A DNA stretch of 6,028 bases, from assembly GCA_045538075.1 (NCBI GenBank), contig JAZSQT010000121.1, positions 1 to 6,028 of the forward strand, written 5' to 3'. The position numbers and the translations under genes are program-made. The DNA is from JAZSQT01 sp045538075 (GTDB lineage: Bacteria > Chrysiogenota > Deferribacteres > Deferribacterales > Mucispirillaceae). Shown here one piece after another: positions 1 to 6,028 of this stretch. Under the pieces are notes generated by a model. The model made no database searches and was not told the origin of the DNA. It saw nothing but the letters and a program-made list of their open reading frames with translations. Every line of letters begins with the position of its first letter. The stretch's first letter is position 1.

Positions 1-1
1 T

Positions 2-826
2 GAATTATTTATAAAAAATAATTTGTCTGAATTTGATAACACTTTTTTTAATATTTTAAGTGGAAACAAAAATCTTTATAATAAAATGATAAATAATATA
101 TATAAAATAAATGATTATAAATTAAATGAAAATATTTCAGAAAATTTAAATATTTTCATTAGAAAATCTATTGATTATTATATTGAGGCTATGCACTCAA
201 AAATAACAATTACCCAAGGCGATTTATTGCAAAGTATTTTTTTAGATGCTTTTAAAAAAGTAGAATATAATTATTCTGCTGCAGAAGCAACTTTTAGAAT
301 AGCAGAGAATTTTTTAAAAATTGAAGATAAGTTATTTTTTATGCCTGATGTTGTATCAAAAAATATTATCAATAATGGTTCTTGTATGCTTGAAGATGAA
401 AATGCAGAAGAGTATGAAATTGCTTTACGTTGGTTCGTAGCTTTTTCTGCATTATCTGCATCTTTTAATACTGAATATTTAAAAATATTAAATGGCAAGA
501 AATTTTTTTCAAAAAAAGATATTATCTTAACATTATATAATATGAGAAATATTATTGATACTATGAAAAAATGTAACCCACCAGAATATTTAATAGGCTC
601 CCATGTAGATTCTTATAATTTAGCTTTTTATTCTTTTGAAAAAAAATTAGATATTGCAGAATATTATGGATTGTCATCGTTTCCAAATATGAAAGAAGTT
701 AATATATTAAATAATAATATAAACTCTTTTGGTAGTATATCTAATGTGTTATTATCAAGTGTAGGTTACGACAGTTTTAAAACACTTGCTATTGTAGTTC
801 TATTTGAATTATATTCTAAAGAGTAG
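2..826 (+). CDS. Hypothetical helical protein, C-terminal part (5'-truncated by the window edge)
   Basis: I do not recognise this protein. The reading frame is open from the first complete codon of the window (position 2) to the TAG at 824-826. A TTG at 23 could serve as a start, but it has no purine-rich ribosome site upstream, so the gene most likely begins to the left and about 274 C-terminal residues are visible. The product is rich in Asn, Ile, Lys and Phe, as expected for this GC content, and reads as mainly alpha-helical and soluble. It has no convincing membrane segment, no signal peptide in the visible part, no Cys cluster and no nucleotide-binding motif. The best-defined stretches are the helical core around 290-500 (containing SAAEATFRIAEN and EIALRWFVAFSALSA) and the C-terminal helix ending in LAIVVLFELYSKE. 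Its 3' end overlaps the convergent membrane-protein gene by 11 bp. The coding call is firm because the frame is long and uninterrupted in AT-rich DNA; the function is unknown. Confidence 0.75.
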   Translation, partial: ELFIKNNLSEFDNTFFNILSGNKNLYNKMINNIYKINDYKLNENISENLNIFIRKSIDYYIEAMHSKITITQGDLLQSIFLDAFKKVEYNYSAAEATFRIAENFLKIEDKLFFMPDVVSKNIINNGSCMLEDENAEEYEIALRWFVAFSALSASFNTEYLKILNGKKFFSKKDIILTLYNMRNIIDTMKKCNPPEYLIGSHVDSYNLAFYSFEKKLDIAEYYGLSSFPNMKEVNILNNNINSFGSISNVLLSSVGYDSFKTLAIVVLFELYSKE

Positions 827-1394
827 TTTTATTTTTTATTTCTTCAAGTCCTTTTAAAGGATAGCTATTTATTAAATGAAAAAATTCAATTAAATATATT
901 GCTAATAAAATTAATATATTCCCAAAAATATTATCTTTCATAAAAATTAAATATAACCATAAAAAAGTTATTACAAAATTAACCCTAATAGGCAATTTAT
1001 AGCCTTGCCAATATTTATTATTAATATTTATTCTATCATAAAAAAGGTAAATTAATATTATTAACGATAATGAAATAAGAGCTTTATCTATTGGAGAAGC
1101 AAATAATGCGTAATATATAAAAAATAAATCAAATGCTAATAATATAAATATAAAAGAAATAAACCTAAAAAATCGCAATGATGTAAAAATAAAAAAACCA
1201 CTTCCTGCAATTTCTGATTCTATATAACTTCTACATAAAAAAATTGCAAAAATTAATATTAATCCATAATTTACTTGTATATATTGATAAAAAAACGTTG
1301 ATATTATAATAAACCAAAACGGTATTCTTGAAATAGTAAAAGATGAATAAAAAAATAAAGAACGAACAAAACCCATAGGACGAGGTATAATCAT
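816..1394 (-). CDS. Multi-pass membrane protein translationally coupled to mutS; possible degenerate CDP-alcohol phosphatidyltransferase-like protein
   Basis: The 192-residue product is an integral membrane protein with about six hydrophobic segments (roughly residues 24-38, 43-55, 76-96, 104-118, 136-151 and 157-175) and a short charged C-terminal tail. The ATG at 1392-1394 overlaps the mutS stop as ATGA, and an AAGG ribosome site at 1402-1405, 7 nt upstream, supports this start. No family motif is certain. Size, segment layout and some local matches recall PgsA-type CDP-alcohol phosphatidyltransferases: TISRIPFWFII resembles the family's N-terminal helix, LIFAIFLCRSYIESEIAG lines up by eye with the segment that normally carries the DGxxAR motif, and GYKLP sits where GKxKT is usual. 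However, the catalytic Asp residues of D-G-x2-A-R-x8-G-x3-D-x3-D are absent, so if it is a relative it should be inactive or have another role. It is the last gene of the operon. The gene itself is well supported; the family assignment is a guess. Confidence 0.85.
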   Translation of the reverse strand: MIIPRPMGFVRSLFFYSSFTISRIPFWFIIISTFFYQYIQVNYGLILIFAIFLCRSYIESEIAGSGFFIFTSLRFFRFISFIFILLAFDLFFIYYALFASPIDKALISLSLIILIYLFYDRININNKYWQGYKLPIRVNFVITFLWLYLIFMKDNIFGNILILLAIYLIEFFHLINSYPLKGLEEIKNKTTL

Positions 1395-3931
1395 AAATCT
1401 GCCTTGTTTTTAAGAGAATGCAATAACTTTACAGCATCTGCTGGATTTAAATTATCTACGTCTATTTTTTTTATTTCATCTATAACAGGGTGATTATTAT
1501 CAAAAACTAAAATTGGGTGAACTAATTTAGTCTTTTTTTCTATAGTTTTATTTATACTTATTGTTTCGTGCTTTTCAAGATGGCCTAATATATCTTCTGC
1601 CCTTTCTACTACATTTGATGGCAACCCTGCCAATTTTGCAACGTAAATTCCATAACTTTTATCTGCAGTTCCTTTTACAACTTTTCTTAAAAATATTATC
1701 TCATTTTTCCATTCTTGCACTTCAAAGGTATAATTTTGAACTCCATTACTAATATCTGCAATTTCTGTTAATTCGTGATAATGGGTAGCAAAGAGAGTTT
1801 TTGCACCTATTGAATTAATAATATATTCAGCAACAGACCATGCTATTGAAACGCCATCAAAAGTTGATGTGCCTCTACCAATTTCGTCAAGAATAATGAG
1901 AGAGTTTTGTGTAGCATTTTTTAATATATTTGCAGTTTCTACCATTTCTACCATAAAGGTAGATTCGCCTTTACTTAAATTATCGTTAGCTCCAACTCGT
2001 GTAAAAATTCTATCAAGTATGCTAATTTCTGCATAACTTGCAGGGACGAAAGAACCTATATGAGCCATTATAACAATTAATGCTAAACCTCTTAAATAAG
2101 TGCTTTTGCCAGACATATTTGGACCAGTAATAAGCAATAGTTTATTTTTGTCTGTATCTAATAAATAATCGTTTGGAACAAAGGTTAACCCATAGACACT
2201 TTCTACTACTGGGTGTCTGCCATCTTTTATGCTTATTTTGTTATTATTATTTATAATAGGTCGTTTATATCTGCCTCTAATTGCAGCCATAGAAAGAGAA
2301 ACAATACAATCAAGTTCTGCAATTTGCCTGCCTAACTCTCTTAATTTAATAGCTTGATCTCCTGCTGCTTTTCTAATTGTAAGAAAAACTTCGTATTCTA
2401 ATGAATTTAATTTTTCTTCAGCACTTAAAATTTTATGTTCTAACTCTTGTAATTCTTTAGTTATATAACGTTCAGTGCTAATAAGAGTTTGTTTTCTTTC
2501 AAAGTAATCGGGAACTTTAGATATATTTGATTTAGATACTTCAATAAAAAAACCTAAAATCTTATTATAGTTAATTTTTAACTGATTAATTCCAGTTGCT
2601 ACTCTTTCTTTTTTTTCTATATCAGATAATAATTTTCTGCTATTATCTTTAATCTCTTTATATTCATCAACTTTAATATTATAGCCAGTTTTAATAATAT
2701 TGCCTTCTTTTATATTAATTGGTGGCTCGTCAATTATAGCATTTTCAATTAAAATCCTTAGATTATCATACGTTTTTATATCAAAATAGTTGAAACAATC
2801 GTCAGCACTTAAAAGCATTGCCTTAATATTTGGAATATTAGTAAGAGATATTTTTAACCAAATTAAATCTCTTGGAGTAGCTCTGCCAGATAATAATCTG
2901 CTTGTAATTCTTTCTAAATCGTAAACGCCTTTTAATAAATCTTGTAGTGCATTTAAAAATTCTGGCTCATTAACTAAATATTCTATCATATCAAGGCGAT
3001 TATTTATTTTATTAATATCTCTTAATGGGTGTAAAATCATTTTTTTTAAATGCCTACTACCCATAGGTGTTAATGTTTGATTTAAAACGCTAAAAAGTGT
3101 GTTTTTAGTGCTTCCATTATTGTTTTCTACAATTTCTAATGTTTTAACAGCGACACTATCAAGAATAAGTATATTTTTGTTTGATAAAGTTATTGGAATA
3201 TTTAATTTAGTGCGTAATATTAAATCGTCTAAATAATCAAGAGCTAATGCTAAAGATTTAATAAATCCTTTATCATCAATATGTAACATTTTTTCGCTAC
3301 TAACATTATAATGGCGTAAAACTTTGCCTAATACTACTTGATAATTTTTTTGTTCTTTTCTAATTTGTATATTTATGTTATCAAGCTCTATATCTATATT
3401 TGATATTACTTCTCTAATGGATATTCCTGTAAATGCTTCGTTTATTTCATCAACTTTTGAATTTTTTAAGTAAACTTCTCCAGTAGATACATCAATTGCA
3501 GCAACAAATGCCGTATCATTATCAACATAAACACTTAATAAGAAATTGTTATCGTAATCATGTAATGCTTCTTCTTCTACAACGGTAGCCGGCGTAAGAA
3601 TTTTTGTAACACCTCTTTTAACGATACCTTTTGATTCTTTTGCATCTTCAAGCTGTTCGCAAATGGCAACTTTTTTGCCGGCTTTAAGTAACTTCGTCAA
3701 ATACGGCAAATAAGCATGATATGGAATACCACACAATTTAACTGGATTAGATGATGATTTATTACGTAAAGTAAGAGTAATGCCTAATATCTTAGATGCT
3801 TCAACGGCATCATCATCAAACATTTCATAAAAATCACCCATTCTAAAAAATAGTATAGTATCTGGATATTTTGATTTAATTTCATAATACTGACGCATTG
3901 CAGGGGTGTTTACAGTATTTTTATCTTTCAT
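1391..3931 (-). CDS. mutS: DNA mismatch repair protein MutS
   Basis: This is the mismatch-recognition ATPase that clamps onto mispaired or looped DNA and recruits MutL. At 846 residues it is full length (E. coli MutS has 853). The N-terminal mismatch-binding domain carries the FxE motif as F34-Y35-E36 within RMGDFYEMF, where the Phe stacks on the mispaired base. The connector, lever and clamp regions fill about 125-560. The C-terminal ABC-type ATPase shows Walker A GPNMSGKST (603-611), the GESTFMVEM signature loop (655-663), Walker B LIILDE followed by IGRGTSTFDG (678-693), the ATHYHEL switch (715-721) and the helix-turn-helix dimer segment SYGIYVAKLAGLP (759-771). The tail ends with the usual NPADAVKLLHSLK-type helix. 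No obvious QLSLF-like beta-clamp motif is seen in the linker near 795-815. The ATG at 3929-3931 is chosen because the TPAMRQYYEIK start is colinear with the family; its ribosome site is weak (GAGT, 7 nt upstream). It follows the lapB-like gene by 14 nt and overlaps the next gene by 4 nt. Confidence 0.98.
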   Translation of the reverse strand: MKDKNTVNTPAMRQYYEIKSKYPDTILFFRMGDFYEMFDDDAVEASKILGITLTLRNKSSSNPVKLCGIPYHAYLPYLTKLLKAGKKVAICEQLEDAKESKGIVKRGVTKILTPATVVEEEALHDYDNNFLLSVYVDNDTAFVAAIDVSTGEVYLKNSKVDEINEAFTGISIREVISNIDIELDNINIQIRKEQKNYQVVLGKVLRHYNVSSEKMLHIDDKGFIKSLALALDYLDDLILRTKLNIPITLSNKNILILDSVAVKTLEIVENNNGSTKNTLFSVLNQTLTPMGSRHLKKMILHPLRDINKINNRLDMIEYLVNEPEFLNALQDLLKGVYDLERITSRLLSGRATPRDLIWLKISLTNIPNIKAMLLSADDCFNYFDIKTYDNLRILIENAIIDEPPINIKEGNIIKTGYNIKVDEYKEIKDNSRKLLSDIEKKERVATGINQLKINYNKILGFFIEVSKSNISKVPDYFERKQTLISTERYITKELQELEHKILSAEEKLNSLEYEVFLTIRKAAGDQAIKLRELGRQIAELDCIVSLSMAAIRGRYKRPIINNNNKISIKDGRHPVVESVYGLTFVPNDYLLDTDKNKLLLITGPNMSGKSTYLRGLALIVIMAHIGSFVPASYAEISILDRIFTRVGANDNLSKGESTFMVEMVETANILKNATQNSLIILDEIGRGTSTFDGVSIAWSVAEYIINSIGAKTLFATHYHELTEIADISNGVQNYTFEVQEWKNEIIFLRKVVKGTADKSYGIYVAKLAGLPSNVVERAEDILGHLEKHETISINKTIEKKTKLVHPILVFDNNHPVIDEIKKIDVDNLNPADAVKLLHSLKNKADL
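1402..1405 (-). promoter_or_regulatory. Ribosome binding site of the membrane-protein gene, inside the end of mutS
   Basis: AAGG on the minus strand, formed by the last sense codons of mutS (Asn-Lys-Ala region), lies 7 nt before the ATG at 1392-1394. It decides in favour of the ATGA-overlapping start over the internal ATG six codons later, which lacks a comparable site. Confidence 0.65.
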
Positions 3932-3945
3932 AAATTTTACTCATA

Positions 3946-5046
3946 CTATTTTAAAATTAATGTATCGTAAGAACTACAGTAGCTACAATTATCGGAATAA
4001 GTTTCACTATCATTGTTGCATATTTTACATTTAAAGTCTTTATTATTTGAAATATTGTTTATTAAAACTTTATCATTTTTTAGTTCTGCATATTCTTTTG
4101 ATAAATAAGACAAATTTTTAATATTTATTAAATAATTTTCTAATATTAGTATTGCTTCTTCTGTATTTCCAGATTTATGTTTATTTTTAGCTACGTATAA
4201 ATGTATTAATGGGTTGTCTATATTTTTTGATACAATCTCGTTAGTTATTTCGTATAATAGAGCTTCTTCACCAGCCTCAACAAAAACTTTTTCTATAATT
4301 TCTATATCTTTGTAATCTCTAATTAAAAATAGATTAATTATTTCTTTATATTTTTGTATAGCTTTGTTTATTTTTTTATTATTTTTATAGATTGTTGCCA
4401 TTGCAAAATGAGCAGGACGGCAAAATTCATCATTATTAAGAACACTTTTTACAATTTTTAATGATTTAGATAAATCGTTAAGAGAATTAGCTTTTTCAAT
4501 TAAACATTTAGATTTAAAACCGTAAACTGTATTGTTATTAGAATATTTAAAATATTTATCGTAATATTCTATTGCTTTATCGTATTTTTCTAATGATAAA
4601 TACGCCTTTGCATAAGTTAGAAAGTTAGTATGATTTTGCCACGTGATATTATCACTATCTAAAACTTGCAAAACTTTTAGTGGCATATCTGCCAACATAT
4701 AATCTTTAGATAATTCTGTTAATATAAATAGCTTATATTCTTTCGTAATGTTATTTTGTGCCAGTAATATTTCATGAATATGGGCAGCTTTTAAGTAATC
4801 TCCTAATTTTCTATATAAAAAAGCAATAGATAAATATATTTCTATTGACCCATTATCACTTAAAGCAAGTTTACGAAGTTCATCAAGGGCTTTTTTGTCA
4901 TCACCTTCAAAAATAGATGAAAAACCTTTAATAAGAGACGGTTTGCTAACAGAAGTGCTATTTTTTTTCTGTTTAAATAAAAAAAGTGATAATAAAATAA
5001 TAAGAAAAACAGAAATAAATATTATAATATAAACAGTATAAGACAT
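3946..5046 (-). CDS. lapB: LapB/YciM-like membrane-anchored TPR protein with C-terminal rubredoxin-type zinc knuckle
   Basis: In E. coli, LapB (YciM) is an inner-membrane TPR protein that recruits LpxC to FtsH for degradation and so controls LPS synthesis. The 366-residue product has the same architecture: one N-terminal transmembrane helix (about residues 4-24) followed by a basic KQKK stretch, a series of TPR-like helical repeats (about 43-325), and a C-terminal zinc-binding site of C340-x2-C343-x10-C354-x2-C357. That spacing is identical to E. coli LapB as I recall it. The first repeats also match LapB in order, for example LYRKLGDYLKAAHIHEILL and LSKDYMLAD against the LFRSRGE...AIRIHQTLM and LGRDYMAAG segments. 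It is slightly shorter than E. coli LapB (389 aa), mainly after the last cysteines. The ATG at 5044-5046 has an AAGG site at 5055-5058 that overlaps the end of the preceding lapA-like gene. The neighbouring LapA-domain gene strengthens the call. Regulation of LpxC in this organism is inferred, not shown. Confidence 0.88.
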   Translation of the reverse strand: MSYTVYIIIFISVFLIILLSLFLFKQKKNSTSVSKPSLIKGFSSIFEGDDKKALDELRKLALSDNGSIEIYLSIAFLYRKLGDYLKAAHIHEILLAQNNITKEYKLFILTELSKDYMLADMPLKVLQVLDSDNITWQNHTNFLTYAKAYLSLEKYDKAIEYYDKYFKYSNNNTVYGFKSKCLIEKANSLNDLSKSLKIVKSVLNNDEFCRPAHFAMATIYKNNKKINKAIQKYKEIINLFLIRDYKDIEIIEKVFVEAGEEALLYEITNEIVSKNIDNPLIHLYVAKNKHKSGNTEEAILILENYLINIKNLSYLSKEYAELKNDKVLINNISNNKDFKCKICNNDSETYSDNCSYCSSYDTLILK

Positions 5047-5051
5047 ATAAA

Positions 5052-5420
5052 TTACCTTAATACTTCTTTTATTGCTTCATTTTGATTGCCACTTTCTTTA
5101 GTTTCGTTATTTTCTTTTTCAATTTCAATATTATCTTGTAATGGTATGTTTTTTAAACGGCTAATTTCTGTTTCTGATTTTGAAAGTTGTTTTTCTAAAC
5201 GTTTAATACTTCTTGAATTTGAAAATTTATCGCTTACCATTAAAAAAATACCTGCTAAAAAACCTAAAAATAAAGTGATTATAACAAATAAAAACATAGG
5301 CATTTTAATAGGTTGCATACCAAAAAATAGTGTAAGCTGAACTTGTTGCATATTTATAACTGCAAATATTACAAGATACGCCATAAAAACAGCTTTAATA
5401 ATTGTAAATATTATTTTCAT
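5052..5420 (-). CDS. lapA: LapA-domain (DUF1049) small inner-membrane protein
   Basis: The 122-residue product fits the LapA/DUF1049 family. It has two hydrophobic helices (about residues 3-22 and 41-63) joined by a short loop containing INMQQVQLTLFFG, close to the family pattern FxxxNxQxVxLxxFFG, then PxxMPMFLF leading into a Gly-containing second helix (LGFLAGIFLM). A charged segment with coiled-coil character follows (about 66-92), then a hydrophilic Glu/Asn-rich tail. In E. coli, LapA is encoded next to lapB and is a membrane partner in LPS assembly; the same adjacency occurs here. The start is the ATG at 5418-5420, which shares one base with the stop of the HIT gene (TAATG) and has a GAGG ribosome site at 5428-5431, 7 nt upstream. 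The two genes are therefore probably translationally coupled. The family call is strong; the detailed function outside Gammaproteobacteria is less certain. Confidence 0.9.
   Translation of the reverse strand: MKIIFTIIKAVFMAYLVIFAVINMQQVQLTLFFGMQPIKMPMFLFVIITLFLGFLAGIFLMVSDKFSNSRSIKRLEKQLSKSETEISRLKNIPLQDNIEIEKENNETKESGNQNEAIKEVLR
5055..5058 (-). promoter_or_regulatory. Ribosome binding site of lapB, in the last codons of lapA
   Basis: AAGG on the minus strand ends next to the TAA of lapA (5052-5054) and lies 8 nt before the lapB ATG at 5044-5046. A ribosome terminating on lapA would cover this site, which suggests coupled synthesis of the two proteins. Confidence 0.65.
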
Positions 5421-5920
5421 TATTTAACCTCATTTTTTATTGCATTAAGTAACTTATCATAAGTTTCAAAAATATGTTCAGAAATTACTTTAGTTTCAGC
5501 TACTACTGGCATAAAATTTGTATCTCCAAGCCAACGAGGAACAAGGTGCATATGAAGATGACTAGCAATTCCAGCTCCAGCTGCACTGCCCATATTTATA
5601 CCAGAATTAAAACCGGCAGGGTTCATTACTTTTTTAATAATTTTTACTAAAAACTTTATCTCTTCCATCATTTCAGAACTTTCTTCAAAGGTAAGCTCTG
5701 AAATATCTGCAATATGCCTATAAGGAATAACCATAATATGACCGTTATTGTAGGGATATAAATTCATTATCGTAAATACATTTTTTCTTCTATTTAAGAT
5801 TAGATTATCTCTATCAAGATTTTCTTTAGGTTTGTCGCAAAATATACAAGAAGTGTTTTCTTGTTTGTTTTCAGTAATATATTTCATTCGCCAAGTAGCC
5901 CAAAGCCTATTATCAGACAT
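5420..5920 (-). CDS. HIT (histidine triad) family nucleotide hydrolase/transferase, Ap4A phosphorylase/hydrolase-like
   Basis: The 166-residue protein belongs to the histidine triad superfamily, which attacks nucleoside phosphate bonds through a covalent nucleotidyl-histidine. The triad is H121-L-H123-M-H125-L-V followed by PRW, with H123 expected to be the nucleophile. Upstream elements of the fold are also present: the NGHIMVIPYRHI strand-loop (59-70) and the GINMGSAAGAGIASH glycine-rich segment (107-121). The N-terminus carries RLWATWRMKYI (5-15) and a C25-x2-C28 pair that, with a later His such as H69, is a likely structural zinc site. This set is typical of the longer HIT proteins annotated as diadenosine tetraphosphate (Ap4A) hydrolases or ATP adenylyltransferases; the true substrate cannot be read from sequence. 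The start ATG at 5918-5920 has a GGTGG ribosome site at 5929-5933, 8 nt upstream, and a promoter just before that. It is the first gene of the operon and shares one base with lapA. Confidence 0.95.
   Translation of the reverse strand: MSDNRLWATWRMKYITENKQENTSCIFCDKPKENLDRDNLILNRRKNVFTIMNLYPYNNGHIMVIPYRHIADISELTFEESSEMMEEIKFLVKIIKKVMNPAGFNSGINMGSAAGAGIASHLHMHLVPRWLGDTNFMPVVAETKVISEHIFETYDKLLNAIKNEVK
5428..5431 (-). promoter_or_regulatory. Ribosome binding site of lapA, inside the end of the HIT gene
   Basis: GAGG on the minus strand sits 7 nt before the ATG at 5418-5420, within the last codons of the HIT gene. Together with the TAATG overlap it supports translational coupling of lapA to the HIT gene. 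Confidence 0.7.
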
Positions 5921-5928
5921 ACTTTATT

Positions 5929-5933
5929 CCACC
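5929..5933 (-). promoter_or_regulatory. Ribosome binding site of the HIT gene
   Basis: GGTGG on the minus strand lies 8 nt ahead of the ATG at 5918-5920 and stands out in otherwise AT-rich leader sequence. It fixes the start of the HIT protein, consistent with its N-terminal LWxxWRM motif beginning at residue 6. Confidence 0.7.
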
Positions 5934-5950
5934 GTTTTAAAAATTTATTT

Positions 5951-5979
5951 ATTGTAACAGATACTAATATAGTCATCAA
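5951..5979 (-). promoter_or_regulatory. Sigma70-type promoter with extended -10 for the HIT-lapA-lapB-mutS operon
   Basis: On the minus strand a -35 box TTGATG (plus positions 5974-5979) is followed after 17 nt by a -10 box TACAAT (5951-5956), which is preceded by TGT and so forms an extended -10 (TGnTACAAT). TACAAT matches 5 of 6 consensus bases and the -35 matches 4 of 6. The predicted transcript starts near 5944, giving a leader of about 24 nt before the ATG at 5920. No other good promoter is seen ahead of the downstream genes, which are 14 nt apart or less, so this one may serve all five. Such boxes can arise by chance in AT-rich DNA, but spacing and position are right. Confidence 0.7.
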
Positions 5980-6028
5980 GTATTTTAAATAGCTAATTGT
6001 GAATGGGTAAATTAAAAAAAATATTTTT

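Noticed and set aside
23..25. TTG as the true start of the left-edge gene
   Set aside because: The frame is open further upstream to the edge and there is no ribosome binding site ahead of the TTG, so a start outside the window is more likely.
271..498. Open frame of 75 codons on the minus strand
   Set aside because: It lies fully inside the plus-strand protein-coding gene in antisense, with no ribosome site or family likeness; a shadow frame.
849..861. Inverted repeat TCCTTT-T-AAAGGA near the convergent gene ends, considered as a terminator
   Set aside because: The loop is too short, the stem is weak and AT-rich, and no T run follows on either strand. It also lies in coding sequence.
1561..1752. 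Open frame of 63 codons on the plus strand
   Set aside because: It is antisense to the conserved C-terminal ATPase part of mutS and has no independent support.
5086..5340. Open frame of 84 codons on the plus strand
   Set aside because: It is antisense to the well-supported lapA gene; its low-complexity Ser/Leu/Ile composition is expected for a reverse frame.
6003..6028. ATG on the plus strand opening MGKLKKIF up to the window edge, possibly a divergent gene
   Set aside because: Only eight codons are visible, there is no ribosome site upstream and no clear plus-strand promoter. It is plausible as a divergent gene but cannot be supported from this window.
1..6028. A CRISPR array, transposon, tRNA/rRNA gene, riboswitch or defence system
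   Set aside because: No spaced repeats, terminal inverted repeats, transposase motifs or structured RNA-like GC-rich segments were seen. The only non-coding stretch of note is 5921-6028, which holds the operon promoter.

Overview
This is a compact, very AT-rich stretch of bacterial chromosome, coding almost wall to wall. It holds one incomplete gene on the plus strand at the left edge and five genes on the minus strand that read as one operon. Transcribed from right to left, the operon is a HIT-family nucleotide hydrolase/transferase (5420-5920), a small LapA-domain membrane protein (5052-5420), a LapB/YciM-like membrane-anchored TPR protein (3946-5046), the mismatch-recognition ATPase MutS (1391-3931) and a multi-pass membrane protein of unknown function (816-1394).

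The operon signals are clear. A good extended -10 sigma70-type promoter (5951-5979, minus strand) lies just ahead of the HIT gene. The junctions downstream are a TAATG overlap (HIT/lapA), a 5-nt gap (lapA/lapB), a 14-nt gap (lapB/mutS) and an ATGA overlap (mutS/membrane protein). The last gene converges on the plus-strand gene, and their 3' ends overlap by 11 bp with no room for a terminator between them.

The organism is probably a Gram-negative, LPS-making bacterium with very low GC. The LapA/LapB pair suggests LPS, since in E. coli these proteins link LPS assembly to FtsH-dependent control of LpxC. The gene order and the LWxxWRM-type HIT protein bring to mind Deferribacterota (Deferribacter/Mucispirillum-like lineages) or neighbouring deep Gram-negative phyla. 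This is an impression from memory and not a demonstrated placement.

Functionally this is mostly a housekeeping locus: envelope control (LapA, LapB), DNA repair (MutS) and nucleotide metabolism (HIT), probably cotranscribed because of compact genome organisation. I see no mobile element, CRISPR array, RNA gene or defence system. The least explained parts are the membrane protein coupled to mutS, which looks like a CDP-alcohol phosphatidyltransferase fold that has lost its catalytic motif, and the truncated plus-strand protein, which I do not recognise.
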